Shown here in pieces: positions 54,480 through 63,554 of a stretch of DNA of 64,000 nt. The notes beneath the pieces were generated by a model that had not been told where the DNA came from, did not search any database, and worked only from the letters and a program-made list of their open reading frames with translations. Source of the DNA: Brevibacterium paucivorans (lineage in GTDB: Bacteria > Actinomycetota > Actinomycetes > Actinomycetales > Brevibacteriaceae); assembly GCF_016907735.1 (NCBI RefSeq), contig NZ_JAFBCP010000001.1, forward strand, positions 2,108,001-2,172,000. The letters run 5' to 3'. A program made the translations under genes and the position numbers. How positions within the stretch are numbered: the stretch's first letter is position 1; every line of letters begins with the position of its first letter.

Positions 54480-54665
54480 TCATTCCATACACACATTCCT
54501 GCCTATAACCCCCCACACGTTCATGTACTGAGCCAGTGTCCGGCAGAGATTCCGGTAGAAGCGCGGACCGCCACCGGCGTGGGGATACACGATCACGTGC
54601 GCATCGCCGTCACCGTCGACAGCCGGGACATGCTGCAACCATGGGGCAGGTGTGGATGTCTTCAA
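54480..54665 (-). pseudogene. Type II thioesterase, N-terminal fragment
   Basis: 61 codons; residues about 10-50 read HVPAVDGDGDAHVIVYPHAGGGPRFYRNLCRTLAQYMNVWGV. The PHAGG-x-x-x-F/Y-x-x-L pattern begins every siderophore/NRPS editing thioesterase (for example YbtT). The remaining 170 or so residues, including the GxSxG nucleophile, are missing; homology ends near 54510, shortly before the IS1249-like remnant. An iron box lies 24 bases upstream of its ATG, so it was the first gene of an iron-controlled transcript running left. Confidence 0.7.
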
Positions 54666-54688
54666 GGCTAGCCTCTCGTCGCCGGGAA

Positions 54689-54707
54689 TTAGGTAAGCCT
54701 AACCTAT
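54689..54707. promoter_or_regulatory. DtxR/IdeR iron box upstream of the thioesterase fragment
   Basis: TTAGGTAAGCCTAACCTAT matches the DtxR/IdeR consensus TTAGGTTAGSCTAACCTAA at 17 of 19 positions. It lies between the thioesterase fragment start (54665) and the end of the phosphopantetheinyl transferase gene, so it would repress the leftward transcript under iron-replete conditions. Confidence 0.85.
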
Positions 54708-54708
54708 A

Positions 54709-55389
54709 TCAGGGATTTGAGAAGATGTCCTCGATGTGGGACGCAGGGTCGCGGGACAGCATGACAACCCAGCCAGACGCGAACCCCGGAGCTTGGGATG
54801 GTTGGTGGGGTCCGGATTCCTGTAGCCCCTGGAATGCGTGATAGTGACGGTGCAGGTATTGGGCAGGGGGCAGGGCGGGGTGGGAGGGGGTGGTGCCGCG
54901 CCGGATGTGGTCGAGGGCCGATCCGAGATCGGTGTAGCCCGCCTTCGTCCAGCACTCGGCCAGCGACCACCGTTCCTGGCGTTCGGCAGCCGTGCCGGGG
55001 CCGGTGATGTCGACGGGAATGGCGTGTGTGTTGGTCTCGATGTCGATGGCGACAGGGGCTGTGCCGACGATCGCCGCAACCAGATCGCCGGAGTGGCTCC
55101 AGCTGGGCCAGAGTTCGGTTTCACCGACGATTCTTGGGCGTCCGTGCGGTCCGCCGCACTCGGAGCATGTTTGCTGGAAGCAGCACGTGTCAGGATCGCG
55201 TCCGCGTAGGCGTCCCCACAGGATTGCGGTCAGGACGCGAGCAACCAAGAAGCCGTCCCGATCGCGTCGGTGTCGAAATCGCCTCCATCGTTTCAACGCG
55301 TGGGGTTCAAGCCAGAGTTCAGCATCGAGGGTGCCGAGGGTTGCACTGGAACATACGGCAGCGAGGGTACTTGGTGCATTGCGGGTCAT
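54709..55389 (-). CDS. 4'-phosphopantetheinyl transferase, Sfp/EntD type
   Basis: Transfers phosphopantetheine from CoA to a Ser of carrier proteins. 226 residues. Seen: RRFRHRRDRDGFLVARVLTAILWGRLRGRDP, CSECGGPHGRPRI, WPSWSHSGDLVAAIVGTAPVAIDIE (magnesium-binding D-x-E) and WSLAECWTKAGY (the W-x-x-x-E-A/C-x-x-K motif). Complete. ATG at 55389 overlaps the carrier protein stop (ATGA). Its obvious substrate is the neighbouring carrier protein. It is third in the leftward MFS, carrier, transferase operon. Confidence 0.87.
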   Translation of the reverse strand: MTRNAPSTLAAVCSSATLGTLDAELWLEPHALKRWRRFRHRRDRDGFLVARVLTAILWGRLRGRDPDTCCFQQTCSECGGPHGRPRIVGETELWPSWSHSGDLVAAIVGTAPVAIDIETNTHAIPVDITGPGTAAERQERWSLAECWTKAGYTDLGSALDHIRRGTTPSHPALPPAQYLHRHYHAFQGLQESGPHQPSQAPGFASGWVVMLSRDPASHIEDIFSNP

Positions 55390-55631
55390 GTCGTCTTGGA
55401 GGCTCCTTGGAGCGCATCCCAGAAGCCGGCGGGAGTGGGTTCGTCGAGCAGTGCCATGGGGTCCACCGTCGCTCCTGCCTGCGCCCAGCGATCGGTGAGG
55501 TGCATGAGTCGGATCGAGTCCAGGCCGGCCGTGAACAGGTCATCGTCAGCGGCGAGCGGCTCGTTCGGAGAGCCGAGCGTTTCTCGGATCTGGTCGATGA
55601 GCTGGTCCAGACTTGTTGGAATGTCATCCAT
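55386..55631 (-). CDS. Free-standing acyl/aryl carrier protein
   Basis: 81 residues, acidic, all helical. TAGLDSIRLMHLTDRW carries the phosphopantetheine Ser; GLDSIRLM is the form typical of aryl carrier domains that hold 2,3-dihydroxybenzoate or salicylate (EntB/DhbB/VibB type). No fused isochorismatase domain. It overlaps the MFS gene by 8 bases upstream and the transferase by 4 downstream. It needs an adenylating enzyme and a condensation partner that are not present in the window. Confidence 0.82.
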   Translation of the reverse strand: MDDIPTSLDQLIDQIRETLGSPNEPLAADDDLFTAGLDSIRLMHLTDRWAQAGATVDPMALLDEPTPAGFWDALQGASKTT

Positions 55632-56937
55632 TGCTGTTCTCCGATTCGGGAATGGCTCCGGCTGTCGCCAGTGCTTCGGCGCGCTGTATGACCGGTCGGG
55701 CCAGGAGTGTCGCGATCGCGATACCGGCGGCGCTGACGGCTGTGGCGCCGATGGCCACCACGGTGAAACCGAGCACCCCCGCCAGAGCGATTCCCAAGCC
55801 GCCGCCGATGACCATGACGATCTGAATGAGCGTCGAGAACGCGGTGAAGTCCGTGCCCGAACTCTCGGGCCGCGTCAGATCCATCGCGATCGTGTAGAGG
55901 AAAGCGCCGGTTGCGGCGAAGGAGGCATTGGAGATGGCGGTGACGAACGCCGCAACGGCAATCGAGGTCGGAGTCAGCGTCAGCCAGATCGTTACTGCGG
56001 TACCGATGACCTGCGCGATGCCCAGCAGGACCATCGAGCGCTGACGGCCGACGCGGCTGATGAGCCAGCCGGCAGCCACGCCGGCGAGCACCCCGGCAGT
56101 GCCGCCGCCGATGACCACAATGGTTCCGATGCGGGCCTCGCTCCACCCGGCGTCGGTGAGCAAGGGCCGGATGACGTTGTAGGTGATCACGCCACCCACG
56201 ACGTACAGCGGTAGTACGGCGAAGGTCCACCGAACGACGCCGGGCTGGCGGAAGAACGACAGGACCTGTCGGGTCGAGACATGGGGCGTCGGAAGGTGGT
56301 CGGTGGTCTCCGATTCACGCCACCGCGCAACAAGGATCAGCGGCAGGCCACTGAAGACGGCCAACGTCACCATGGCGGCGCTCCAACTCACGCTGCCCGA
56401 GATCAGCAGCAGCAGGCCGCCGCCGACAATCTGTGCGAAGGAGGCCCCTGCCGATTGGATTCCGTTGCCGATGCCGCGATCCTGTGGGTCTAGCAGCCGG
56501 GTTGTGGCGGCATCCGTGGCGACATCCTGTGTGCCGGCGAACAGGAAGATCAACGCGAAGACAATCATGATCGACGCGAAGTGTCGGCCCGGGTCGAGGG
56601 CTGCGAGTGCCAGGGCGCCGATCGTCAGGGCCGATTGACACGCGATGATCCACCCGCGGTAGTGCCCCAGGCTGCGTGACCCGACTCGGTCGACCAACGG
56701 CGCCCAGACGAATTTCAGCACAAGGATCATCGCGACGCCGGTGGCGGCGCCGATGAGTTCGAGGGAGACACCCGCGTTCTGCGCTGCGATCAGGAAGGTG
56801 TAGTTGAACGCTGCGAGTGACAGGTTCTGCGTGCTGTAGAGACTCGCGATCAGTGCGAGTCGTGAGCCGCGAGCCATGGTTTGTGATCTCGTGCGGGAGG
56901 ATCCCGCGGGATCCTGCAGGGCAGTGTTGTCGGCCAT
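55624..56937 (-). CDS. MFS transporter, YbtX-like
   Basis: 437 residues with about 12 membrane helices. Seen: SLYSTQNLSLAAFNYTFLIAAQNAGVSLELIGAATGVAMILVLKFVWAPLVDRVG (helices 1-2 with the D-R loop), GTQDVATDAATTRLLDPQDRGIGNGIQSAG and YTIAMDLTRPESSGTDFTAFSTLIQ. This AmpG-related group is linked to siderophore loci such as YbtX. First gene of the leftward operon; its ATG is 68 bases from the iron box at 57005-57023, which it shares with the divergent ABC gene. Confidence 0.85.
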   Translation of the reverse strand: MADNTALQDPAGSSRTRSQTMARGSRLALIASLYSTQNLSLAAFNYTFLIAAQNAGVSLELIGAATGVAMILVLKFVWAPLVDRVGSRSLGHYRGWIIACQSALTIGALALAALDPGRHFASIMIVFALIFLFAGTQDVATDAATTRLLDPQDRGIGNGIQSAGASFAQIVGGGLLLLISGSVSWSAAMVTLAVFSGLPLILVARWRESETTDHLPTPHVSTRQVLSFFRQPGVVRWTFAVLPLYVVGGVITYNVIRPLLTDAGWSEARIGTIVVIGGGTAGVLAGVAAGWLISRVGRQRSMVLLGIAQVIGTAVTIWLTLTPTSIAVAAFVTAISNASFAATGAFLYTIAMDLTRPESSGTDFTAFSTLIQIVMVIGGGLGIALAGVLGFTVVAIGATAVSAAGIAIATLLARPVIQRAEALATAGAIPESENSNG

Positions 56938-57004
56938 CGATTGGTCTCCTGTCGGGCAAGCGCTACGCCGGATCGGGCAGTGGCGACAACCCTAGGCGAT
57001 ATGG

Positions 57005-57023
57005 TTAGGTAAGGCAAACCTAA
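57005..57023. promoter_or_regulatory. DtxR/IdeR iron box between MFS and ABC genes
   Basis: TTAGGTAAGGCAAACCTAA matches the DtxR/IdeR consensus at 17 of 19 positions and keeps both TTAGGT/ACCTAA arms. It lies 39 bases before the ABC transporter start and 67 bases before the divergent MFS start, so it can control both. Confidence 0.88.
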
Positions 57024-57062
57024 AGTTATGTCCGTCCAGCCCGGAGAACGAAGAGGAGTCCC

Positions 57063-60000
57063 ATGCCTGATCACGTGCAAGCAAGCGGGCAGCAGCGCAT
57101 CGCCCACACGATTGGCCGACGCAAGGGTGCCCTGATCGCCAGTGCGATCCTGGCCATCGTCGGAGCATTGCTGGGGCTGGCGCCGTATCTGATCGTCCAC
57201 CTCGTGGCGACCGAACTCTTCCTGAGCGACGAACCGGATCGTTTCGCGTTGATCACGCTCGCGGTCTGGGCAGCGCTGGCGGTCATCGCCAAGGTGGTGT
57301 TCAAGGCACTGGCCAATGCTGTGTCGCACAACGCCGCCTACCGGATCCTCGCTGATCTCCGCGTCGCGCTGGCCGAGCGGTTGGCCCGCATGCCGCTGGG
57401 CCGCGTTCGCGCTCGAAGCGCTGGTCACCTCAAGAAGGTTCTGCAGGACGATGTGGAACAACTGGAGCTCGGCCTGTCGCATGCCATCCCCGACATCGCC
57501 GCGGCGATCGCGGTGCCGGTGGCAAGCATCATCGTCATGTTCATCATGGGCTGGCAGGTCGGTGTGGCGGCTGTTCTCGTGGTCGTGCTGGCTGTTGCGC
57601 TGATCGTTTGGGGAGTCAACCGTTCTGCTGGGTTCGCCGAGCAGGAATCGACGATCAAAGCCGACCTCAACACCAGCGTCATTTCGTATTTGCGCGGAAT
57701 GCGCGTCCTGCGCGGCTTCCTGGCGGGGCGGGCCGGCCACGGTGCCACCGATGCCGCTATAGCGGCGACCGCAGATATCGAGAACCGGAAGGAGGCCCGG
57801 GGCAAGTGGCAGGCTGTGGCCAGCACGGCGCTGTCGTCGAGTCCGGTTCTACTCATCCTGCCCGTCGGATTGTGGTGTACCGCGCAGGGCATCATCAGCC
57901 CGGCGACGCTGGTGTTCTTCCTGCTGGTGGGTACTGGCTTCGCGCAACCACTTATGGGTCTGCTGATCAGCCTCGCGGTCCTGCAGTATCAGGTCGAGGC
58001 CGGGTTGAAGAACATCGCCGAGATCCTTGACGAACCCGATCTGCCGGTGCCGAACGAAGCCCATGAGCCGGAGGGGTTCGCTCTGGAGTTGCGCAATGTG
58101 TGGTTCCGGTACGACGACGATGAGCCCGATGTGCTCTCCGATGTGAACCTGGACATCCCGGAGAACACCTCGTTGGCAATCGTCGGCCCCTCTGGGGGCG
58201 GCAAGTCGACGCTGCTCGGCCTGCTGGCTCGGTTCCACGATGTCTCCGAGGGCTCCGTGCGCCTTGGTGGTGTCGACGTGCGTGATCTCGACCCGGTCGA
58301 GCTGATGCGGCGCGTCGCCTACGTCCAGCAGGACGACTACCTGTTCGCCGACACCATCATGGAGAACATCCGCATGGCTCGCCCCGGGGCCAGTGACGAT
58401 GAGGTGATCGCCGCGGCCGACCGGGCGCGCGTAAGCCAGTTCGTCGCCGAACTGCCCGAGGGCTGGCACACCGTCCTGCCCGCCGGTGGTGGTCAGCTCT
58501 CGGGCGGACAGCGTCAGCGGCTCTCGGTGGCCCGGGCCCTGCTCAAGGGTGCCAAGATCGTGCTGCTCGACGAAGCGACTGCTTTTCTGGATGCGGAGAG
58601 CGAATCGGCTGTGAACGAAGCCCTTGCCGAGCTCCGCGCCAGCGCCACGATGATCACGGTCGCCCACCGGCTGGGCACCATAGCCAGCCATGACCGTATC
58701 GCCTACCTCGCCGAGGGGTGCATCGTGCATTGCGCCCCCCACGACGAGATGATGCAGGACTGCCCAGACTATGCCGAACTCTGGTCGGACTACCTGGATG
58801 CCCAGGGCTGGCAGTTGACCGGTGGCGCGGGCGAAACCGGCATCCACGCTGACCGTTCCGAGCGCTCGAGCGATGCGTCCGACATCGACAGGTCGGCGAA
58901 CCGTGACCGAGAACTCGGTGAGACGCCTCGTGTCCATGGTCTGGGCTCCATGAATCCGGTACGGCAGTGGCTGGCGATGCTCGGCCACCAACGCCGCGAC
59001 CTGTGGCGTGGTGGGCTCTGGCTCATCATCGCCGACGGCATGCTCACCAGCGCACCCATCGTGGTCGTGGTGCTGGCCCTGCTCGATGTGCTCGGTGGTG
59101 AGCCCTCCGCGGGGGCCTGGTGGCGTCATGGCCTGATGTTGCTGGGGATCTTTCTGCTGCGATGGTTCATCGGCGTTGGGCTGGCCAGCACCTGGTGGCC
59201 GAAGGCCAATCGGGCCTGGATGCAGTTGCGTCGCTCGGTGCTGGGACATCTGCGTCGCATTCCGTTGGGTGAATACGACCGCCTCGACGTCGGGCGGACA
59301 GCGACGCTCGTCGTGTCTGACCTGCCGCTGGTCGACTTCATCAATCTGCCGGCGAAGATCATCGTGGGCCTGCTGCAGCCGCTGCTGGCAGCCGTGGTCC
59401 TGTTCATCTTCGATTGGCGTCTTGCCGTGGCTGCACTCGTGGGCGTGCCAGTGTTCGGGGTCCTGCTCTGGGTCTCCGATCGAGTCGAAAAGAATGTGCT
59501 CACACGTGTGATGCAAGTGCGTTCGCGCGCCAGTGGCGACCTCCTCGAGTTCGTGCAGGGCACCGCTGTGATCCGAGCCAATCCCGACGCGCCCCAAGCG
59601 GGTCGTTATCGCGCCACCGTCGAGGAGCTGCGTCGCCGAAGCGTCGCCATGGCCGTGCGTACCAGCCCGCTCACATCGCTGGCGTCGGCCGTGCTGGAGT
59701 TGGGATTCGCTGCGCTGATCTGGGTGGTGTGCCTGCGGCATCTCGATGGGGGATTGCCCCAGCAAATCGCGCTGCTGATGCTCGTGGTCTCGTTGAGTCT
59801 CTACCGGCCCTACCAGGAAATGTTGGAGCTCTCGAGCTACCGACACCTGCAGGGGCGCATCGCCGAGCACATCGGCGAGCTGTGGGACATCGAGCCGCTA
59901 CCTGAGGGCCACCTCGAAGCTCCCGTGCACGCCGAGAACGGCGTGCCGGTGGAATTGCGTGATGTCGGCTTCTCCTATCGCGACGGTCACCGGGTGCTCG

Positions 60001-60731
60001 ACGGCGCCAGCATGATTGCTCGACCCGACACCGTCACTGCGCTCGTGGGCCCGTCGGGTTCCGGCAAGTCCACCGTCGCCAACCTCGTCGCCCGTTTCTG
60101 GGACGTCGACGATGGATCGGTACGGTTCGGTGACACCGATGTGCGGGACTTGACCTCGGCAGGGCTGGCTGCCCAAGTGACAACCGTGTACCAGGACGTC
60201 TACCTGTTTCCCGCGACCGTGCGCGACAACCTCACAATGGGGACAGCCATCAGCGATGACAACCTGTGGCATGCTCTCGAACTTGCCCAAGCACATGATT
60301 TCGTTGCCGCCATGCCCGGCGGACTCGACGCGATGATCGACGAGGCCGGTGGAAACCTCTCCGGTGGCCAGCGTCAGCGGCTCTCCATCGCTCGTGCCCT
60401 TGTCAAGGACGCCCCGGTCCTACTGCTCGATGAGGCCGTCGCGTCGGTTGATCCCCGGACAGAGGTGCGCATCCAGCGAGCCATCTCCTCGCTAGTCGCC
60501 GGCCGCACGGTGATGATCATTGCCCACCGGCTGAACACCATTCGCTCCAGCGAATGCATTGTCGTGCTCAGCGAACATGGCGTGGAAACAACGGGCACCC
60601 ACGAACAACTCCTGAGCAGCAGCCCCACCTACCAACGGCTGTGGCGTGCCCACGAGTTTGCCACGGCCTCGGCCGGTGTGGTTTCAACGCCTGCTTTTCC
60701 AGTCGGAGATCCAGGGAAAGACCCGCGTTGA
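57063..60731 (+). CDS. Fused double ABC transporter, YbtPQ/IrtAB-like siderophore importer
   Basis: 1222 residues, two exporter-type halves in one chain: TMD1 (about 20-320), NBD1 (P-loop GPSGGGKST near 375, LSGGQRQRLSVARAL near 478, LLDEATAFLD), TMD2 (about 650-930), NBD2 (P-loop GPSGSGKST near 995, LSGGQRQRLSIARAL near 1098, LLDEAVASVD). In Yersinia YbtP/YbtQ and mycobacterial IrtA/IrtB this fold imports ferric siderophores. ATG at 57063 with AGAGGAG 5 bases upstream. An iron box precedes it. No siderophore-reductase domain like that of IrtA is fused. Richer in GC than the core genes, suggesting transfer. Confidence 0.87.
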   Translation: MPDHVQASGQQRIAHTIGRRKGALIASAILAIVGALLGLAPYLIVHLVATELFLSDEPDRFALITLAVWAALAVIAKVVFKALANAVSHNAAYRILADLRVALAERLARMPLGRVRARSAGHLKKVLQDDVEQLELGLSHAIPDIAAAIAVPVASIIVMFIMGWQVGVAAVLVVVLAVALIVWGVNRSAGFAEQESTIKADLNTSVISYLRGMRVLRGFLAGRAGHGATDAAIAATADIENRKEARGKWQAVASTALSSSPVLLILPVGLWCTAQGIISPATLVFFLLVGTGFAQPLMGLLISLAVLQYQVEAGLKNIAEILDEPDLPVPNEAHEPEGFALELRNVWFRYDDDEPDVLSDVNLDIPENTSLAIVGPSGGGKSTLLGLLARFHDVSEGSVRLGGVDVRDLDPVELMRRVAYVQQDDYLFADTIMENIRMARPGASDDEVIAAADRARVSQFVAELPEGWHTVLPAGGGQLSGGQRQRLSVARALLKGAKIVLLDEATAFLDAESESAVNEALAELRASATMITVAHRLGTIASHDRIAYLAEGCIVHCAPHDEMMQDCPDYAELWSDYLDAQGWQLTGGAGETGIHADRSERSSDASDIDRSANRDRELGETPRVHGLGSMNPVRQWLAMLGHQRRDLWRGGLWLIIADGMLTSAPIVVVVLALLDVLGGEPSAGAWWRHGLMLLGIFLLRWFIGVGLASTWWPKANRAWMQLRRSVLGHLRRIPLGEYDRLDVGRTATLVVSDLPLVDFINLPAKIIVGLLQPLLAAVVLFIFDWRLAVAALVGVPVFGVLLWVSDRVEKNVLTRVMQVRSRASGDLLEFVQGTAVIRANPDAPQAGRYRATVEELRRRSVAMAVRTSPLTSLASAVLELGFAALIWVVCLRHLDGGLPQQIALLMLVVSLSLYRPYQEMLELSSYRHLQGRIAEHIGELWDIEPLPEGHLEAPVHAENGVPVELRDVGFSYRDGHRVLDGASMIARPDTVTALVGPSGSGKSTVANLVARFWDVDDGSVRFGDTDVRDLTSAGLAAQVTTVYQDVYLFPATVRDNLTMGTAISDDNLWHALELAQAHDFVAAMPGGLDAMIDEAGGNLSGGQRQRLSIARALVKDAPVLLLDEAVASVDPRTEVRIQRAISSLVAGRTVMIIAHRLNTIRSSECIVVLSEHGVETTGTHEQLLSSSPTYQRLWRAHEFATASAGVVSTPAFPVGDPGKDPR

Positions 60732-60772
60732 CGTGGTCCACGGAATGGCCAGCTGGCCTGGATGCCAAAGAC

Positions 60773-60969
60773 TCGCACAACTGGTCACGATGGATACAAG
60801 ACCCCAGTGCGGAGTGGTGCTATCCGATAGCGCCGAGACCGGCTATGAACTGGGAATTCGTACCGTCGCCGTCGTTTGGAGATTAGGCTGCTTAACCGTT
60901 GAGTGTCCGGCACGCCGCTACCCCGGCTGTCTTCCGTAGAGGGGTGAACCAGTCGGGATTTCGCGCGCA
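60773..60969. repeat. Direct repeat, right copy (conserved ends, divergent core)
   Basis: Counterpart of 53435-53631 at an exact offset of 7338 bases. It ends 8 bases from the stop of the hsdR pseudogene. A minus-strand frame in each copy starts RAKSRLVHP and ends VLYPS with unlike middles of nearly equal length; neither has a ribosome site, so these are not called genes. Confidence 0.75.
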
Positions 60970-60976
60970 GCAATTG

Positions 60977-63345
60977 CTACTCCTGGTCGACGTCATCCTC
61001 TTCATCGTCTTGAGGCTGTGTATCCTTCTCAGCCTGGTGGCGAAGCTCCCAGTAAACAAGGTCGGAGATCTCTTTAATGATCTGGCCCTTACGATGAGCG
61101 CTTTCGAAGAACTTCTCCATGATGTTTTGCTGGGAGTCCTGGTGATCGAGCACCGCATTCGTGACGGCAGTTTCGATCGTCTGCGACTCACGAAACTGCT
61201 CCTTGGTGTTTGCGTTGACCTGATCCTTAATCTCTTCATTCTGAACCAGAATCGTGACGACGCCCTGTCCCCAAGACTCCACTGAACCAGGGTCAAACTC
61301 TTCGTCCTCAAACAGGGAATTGATGTTGTTCAGGGTTTCTTCCCAGGCCACCAGGTGCGGGTCGCGCGAACGTCCACCGCCAACTCCCATCGGGTTGAGC
61401 TTCTCGCCGTCGCCGCCGAGTGAAATAGCTCCTTCGCTCTGGCGCGTCTGCTTGATGAGGGTGAGCTCGATGTTGTTAAAGTCCAGCTCTTCTGGAGTCT
61501 TGCGACCAGTAAGTCGCGGTCGTAGTAGCCGGAGGAACAGGGCGAGGTTCTCGAGGTCGGTGTCCTGATAGTCGACAACCTGAGACAGGAAATCGTAGAG
61601 GCGCACGAATGAGCCAACGTCCTTGCGGAAGAGGTCAAGCTCGTCAATCTCGGCCTTTGTGTTGTCGGCCAAGGCTGCGACGTAGTGGTCATTGAACCGA
61701 TCAGCGGCTTGCTTCAGCGGTGCAGTGTGCTTACCGTGCTTCTTCTCGATGATGAATGCCTGCGCGAAGGCATCCACGTCATCCTTCGTATAGATCCCGG
61801 CAATTTCAAGCTTCCGCGCAAGGTCATGCACGAGGTCTGGGTCGGTAGTTTCAATGATTTCGGCAGTGCGGTAGTACGGCAGGAGTGCGTCGAGGATCGT
61901 GTCCGTGTCGTTGACGAAGTCAAGAATGTACATGTTGTCTTTACCCCTCGACGGCAGGGTACGGTTCAGACGGGAAAGCGTCTGGACCGCTTCGATCCCG
62001 TCAAGGCGTTTGTCCACGTACATCGCGAACAGCAACGGCTGATCAAAGCCCGTCTGGTACTTGTTGGCAACAATCAGAACCTGGAACTGATCGCCCGCGA
62101 ACGCCTGTGGAATCCCGCGCCCGCGCAGGTCAGGGTTCATGTTCGTTTCTGTATATGGCTCCTGCACTCCGGGCACGAAATCATCAATCTGCTCAGCGGT
62201 TAAGCTTCCGGAGAGCGCCACCAAGGTTCCCAATGGGTAATTGTGTTTCTCAACATAAGCATCGATTGCCATCTTGTACTTCAGCGCAGCGGCTCGGCTC
62301 GAGGTCACCACCATCGCCTTAGCGTGTCCATCGAGGAGCTCAGCAACATTCTCGCGGAAATGCTCGACGATGATCTGAACCTTCTGAACAATGTTTGCCG
62401 GATGCAGACTCACCCACCGCATGAGGCTCTCTTTCGCGGTGCCCTCATCGACGAGATCTTCACCACCAACAGCACCACCAGCTCTCTGAGCGAGCTGGAA
62501 AGCCGTCTCATAAGTCGTGTAGTTACGCAGCACATCAAGGATAAAACCCTCCTCGATGGCCTGCTGCATCGTGTACACGTGGAAAGGCTGTGGCAACCCA
62601 TCCGCACCAGGGCGCCAAACATCTCCAACGACTTGCCCTTCGGCGTAGCAGTAAATGCATGGAGCGAGATGTTCTGAGCTGTCGCCCGCGCTGCCATCTC
62701 ACCGGCAAGCACGTCCTCGACGCTTACCTCGCCACCGCCCTCGAGGGCTTCGACCTCTGCTTGTGAAAGAACCTGTCGCAGCTTCTGAGCACTTGTACCG
62801 GTCTGAGATGAGTGCGCCTAGTGCGCGATTACCGCAAACTTGCGATCCGTGAGCCCACCCTGCTGCGCAAGCGCCTCAAGCACTAACGGGAAAGTCTGGA
62901 ACGTGACGATGATGATGAGCTTGCCGCTACTCAGTTCCTTGGCTAACAGGTCCGATTTTGAGGTAGCTGACGCTTTACAAACCTCGTCAGCGTTAATCGT
63001 TTCGACCAAACCCCTCGTGCCCTCAATTGCCTTGATTGCCTTCTGAAGCTGGTCATCGAGCACGGTACGATCTGTCACGACAATCACCGAATCAAAAGTC
63101 TTCGAAATATCGGCGTTGTGGAGGTTCGCCAGCCCGTGAGCCAGCCACGCGATCGAGTTCGTTTTTCCTGATCCTGCAGAGTGCTAGATCAGGTACTTAC
63201 TACCCGCCCCCCTCAGCGCTCGTGGTCTCGAGCAAACTAGTGACGGCCTCCCACTGGTGGAAGCGCGGGAAGATGATCTGCCTACTACGCGAGCGAACAC
63301 CAGTGATTGGATCGACCTTCTCAGTGATCTGCAGGAGTATCACTA
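60977..63345 (-). pseudogene. hsdR: Type I restriction enzyme R subunit, multiply inactivated
   Basis: Translocase/endonuclease subunit of a type I system; the part present covers helicase domain 1 to the C-terminus (ends DDEEDDVDQE). Reading leftward: RSRQIIFPRFHQWEAVTSLLETTSAEG; an extra base in a run of six C (63207-63212) shifts the frame; a TAG at 63184-63186 precedes HSAGSGKTNSIAW (Walker A); a TAG at 62818-62820 falls in the DEAH box (VIAH-stop-AHSSQTG); a one-base loss near 62612 shifts into LPQPFHVYTMQQAIEEGF; then 530 intact residues. The N-terminal nuclease domain is absent, replaced near 63345 by foreign sequence. No hsdM or hsdS is present. Confidence 0.85.
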
Positions 63346-63351
63346 GGACTG

Positions 63352-63493
63352 GCTCACCGGACCCAATCCGGGCTACGGCTTTGCCGGCGGGACCTATCCG
63401 TCTTCCACGCTGACGGATGAGGACCACATCGAGGCGATCCGCGACTTCCTCGCCGAGATCGACCCGGAGACCGGTTACCTCTCAGACGACTGA
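63352..63493 (+). pseudogene. Orphan 3' gene tail, family unknown
   Basis: A plus-strand frame codes DWLTGPNPGYGFAGGTYP, then LTDEDHIEAIRDFLAEIDPETGYLSDD and a TGA stop at 63491-63493. It has no start codon: a TAG lies directly before it at 63343-63345. The look is that of a normal globular C-terminus with GC-rich codons like the siderophore genes. It appears to be what remains of a gene cut by the hsdR fragment. I do not recognise the family. Confidence 0.5.
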
Positions 63494-63554
63494 AGCCTCG
63501 GCCGGCACGACTTGGCCCTGCACCCCGCCGACGGAACACGCGCAAGCGCCGGGT

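Noticed and set aside
57849..59870. A 673-codon open frame antisense to the fused ABC transporter
   Set aside because: It mirrors a well-supported transporter with both ATPase domains; the antisense product is low-complexity His/Gln-rich with no motif, typical of a shadow frame in GC-rich DNA.
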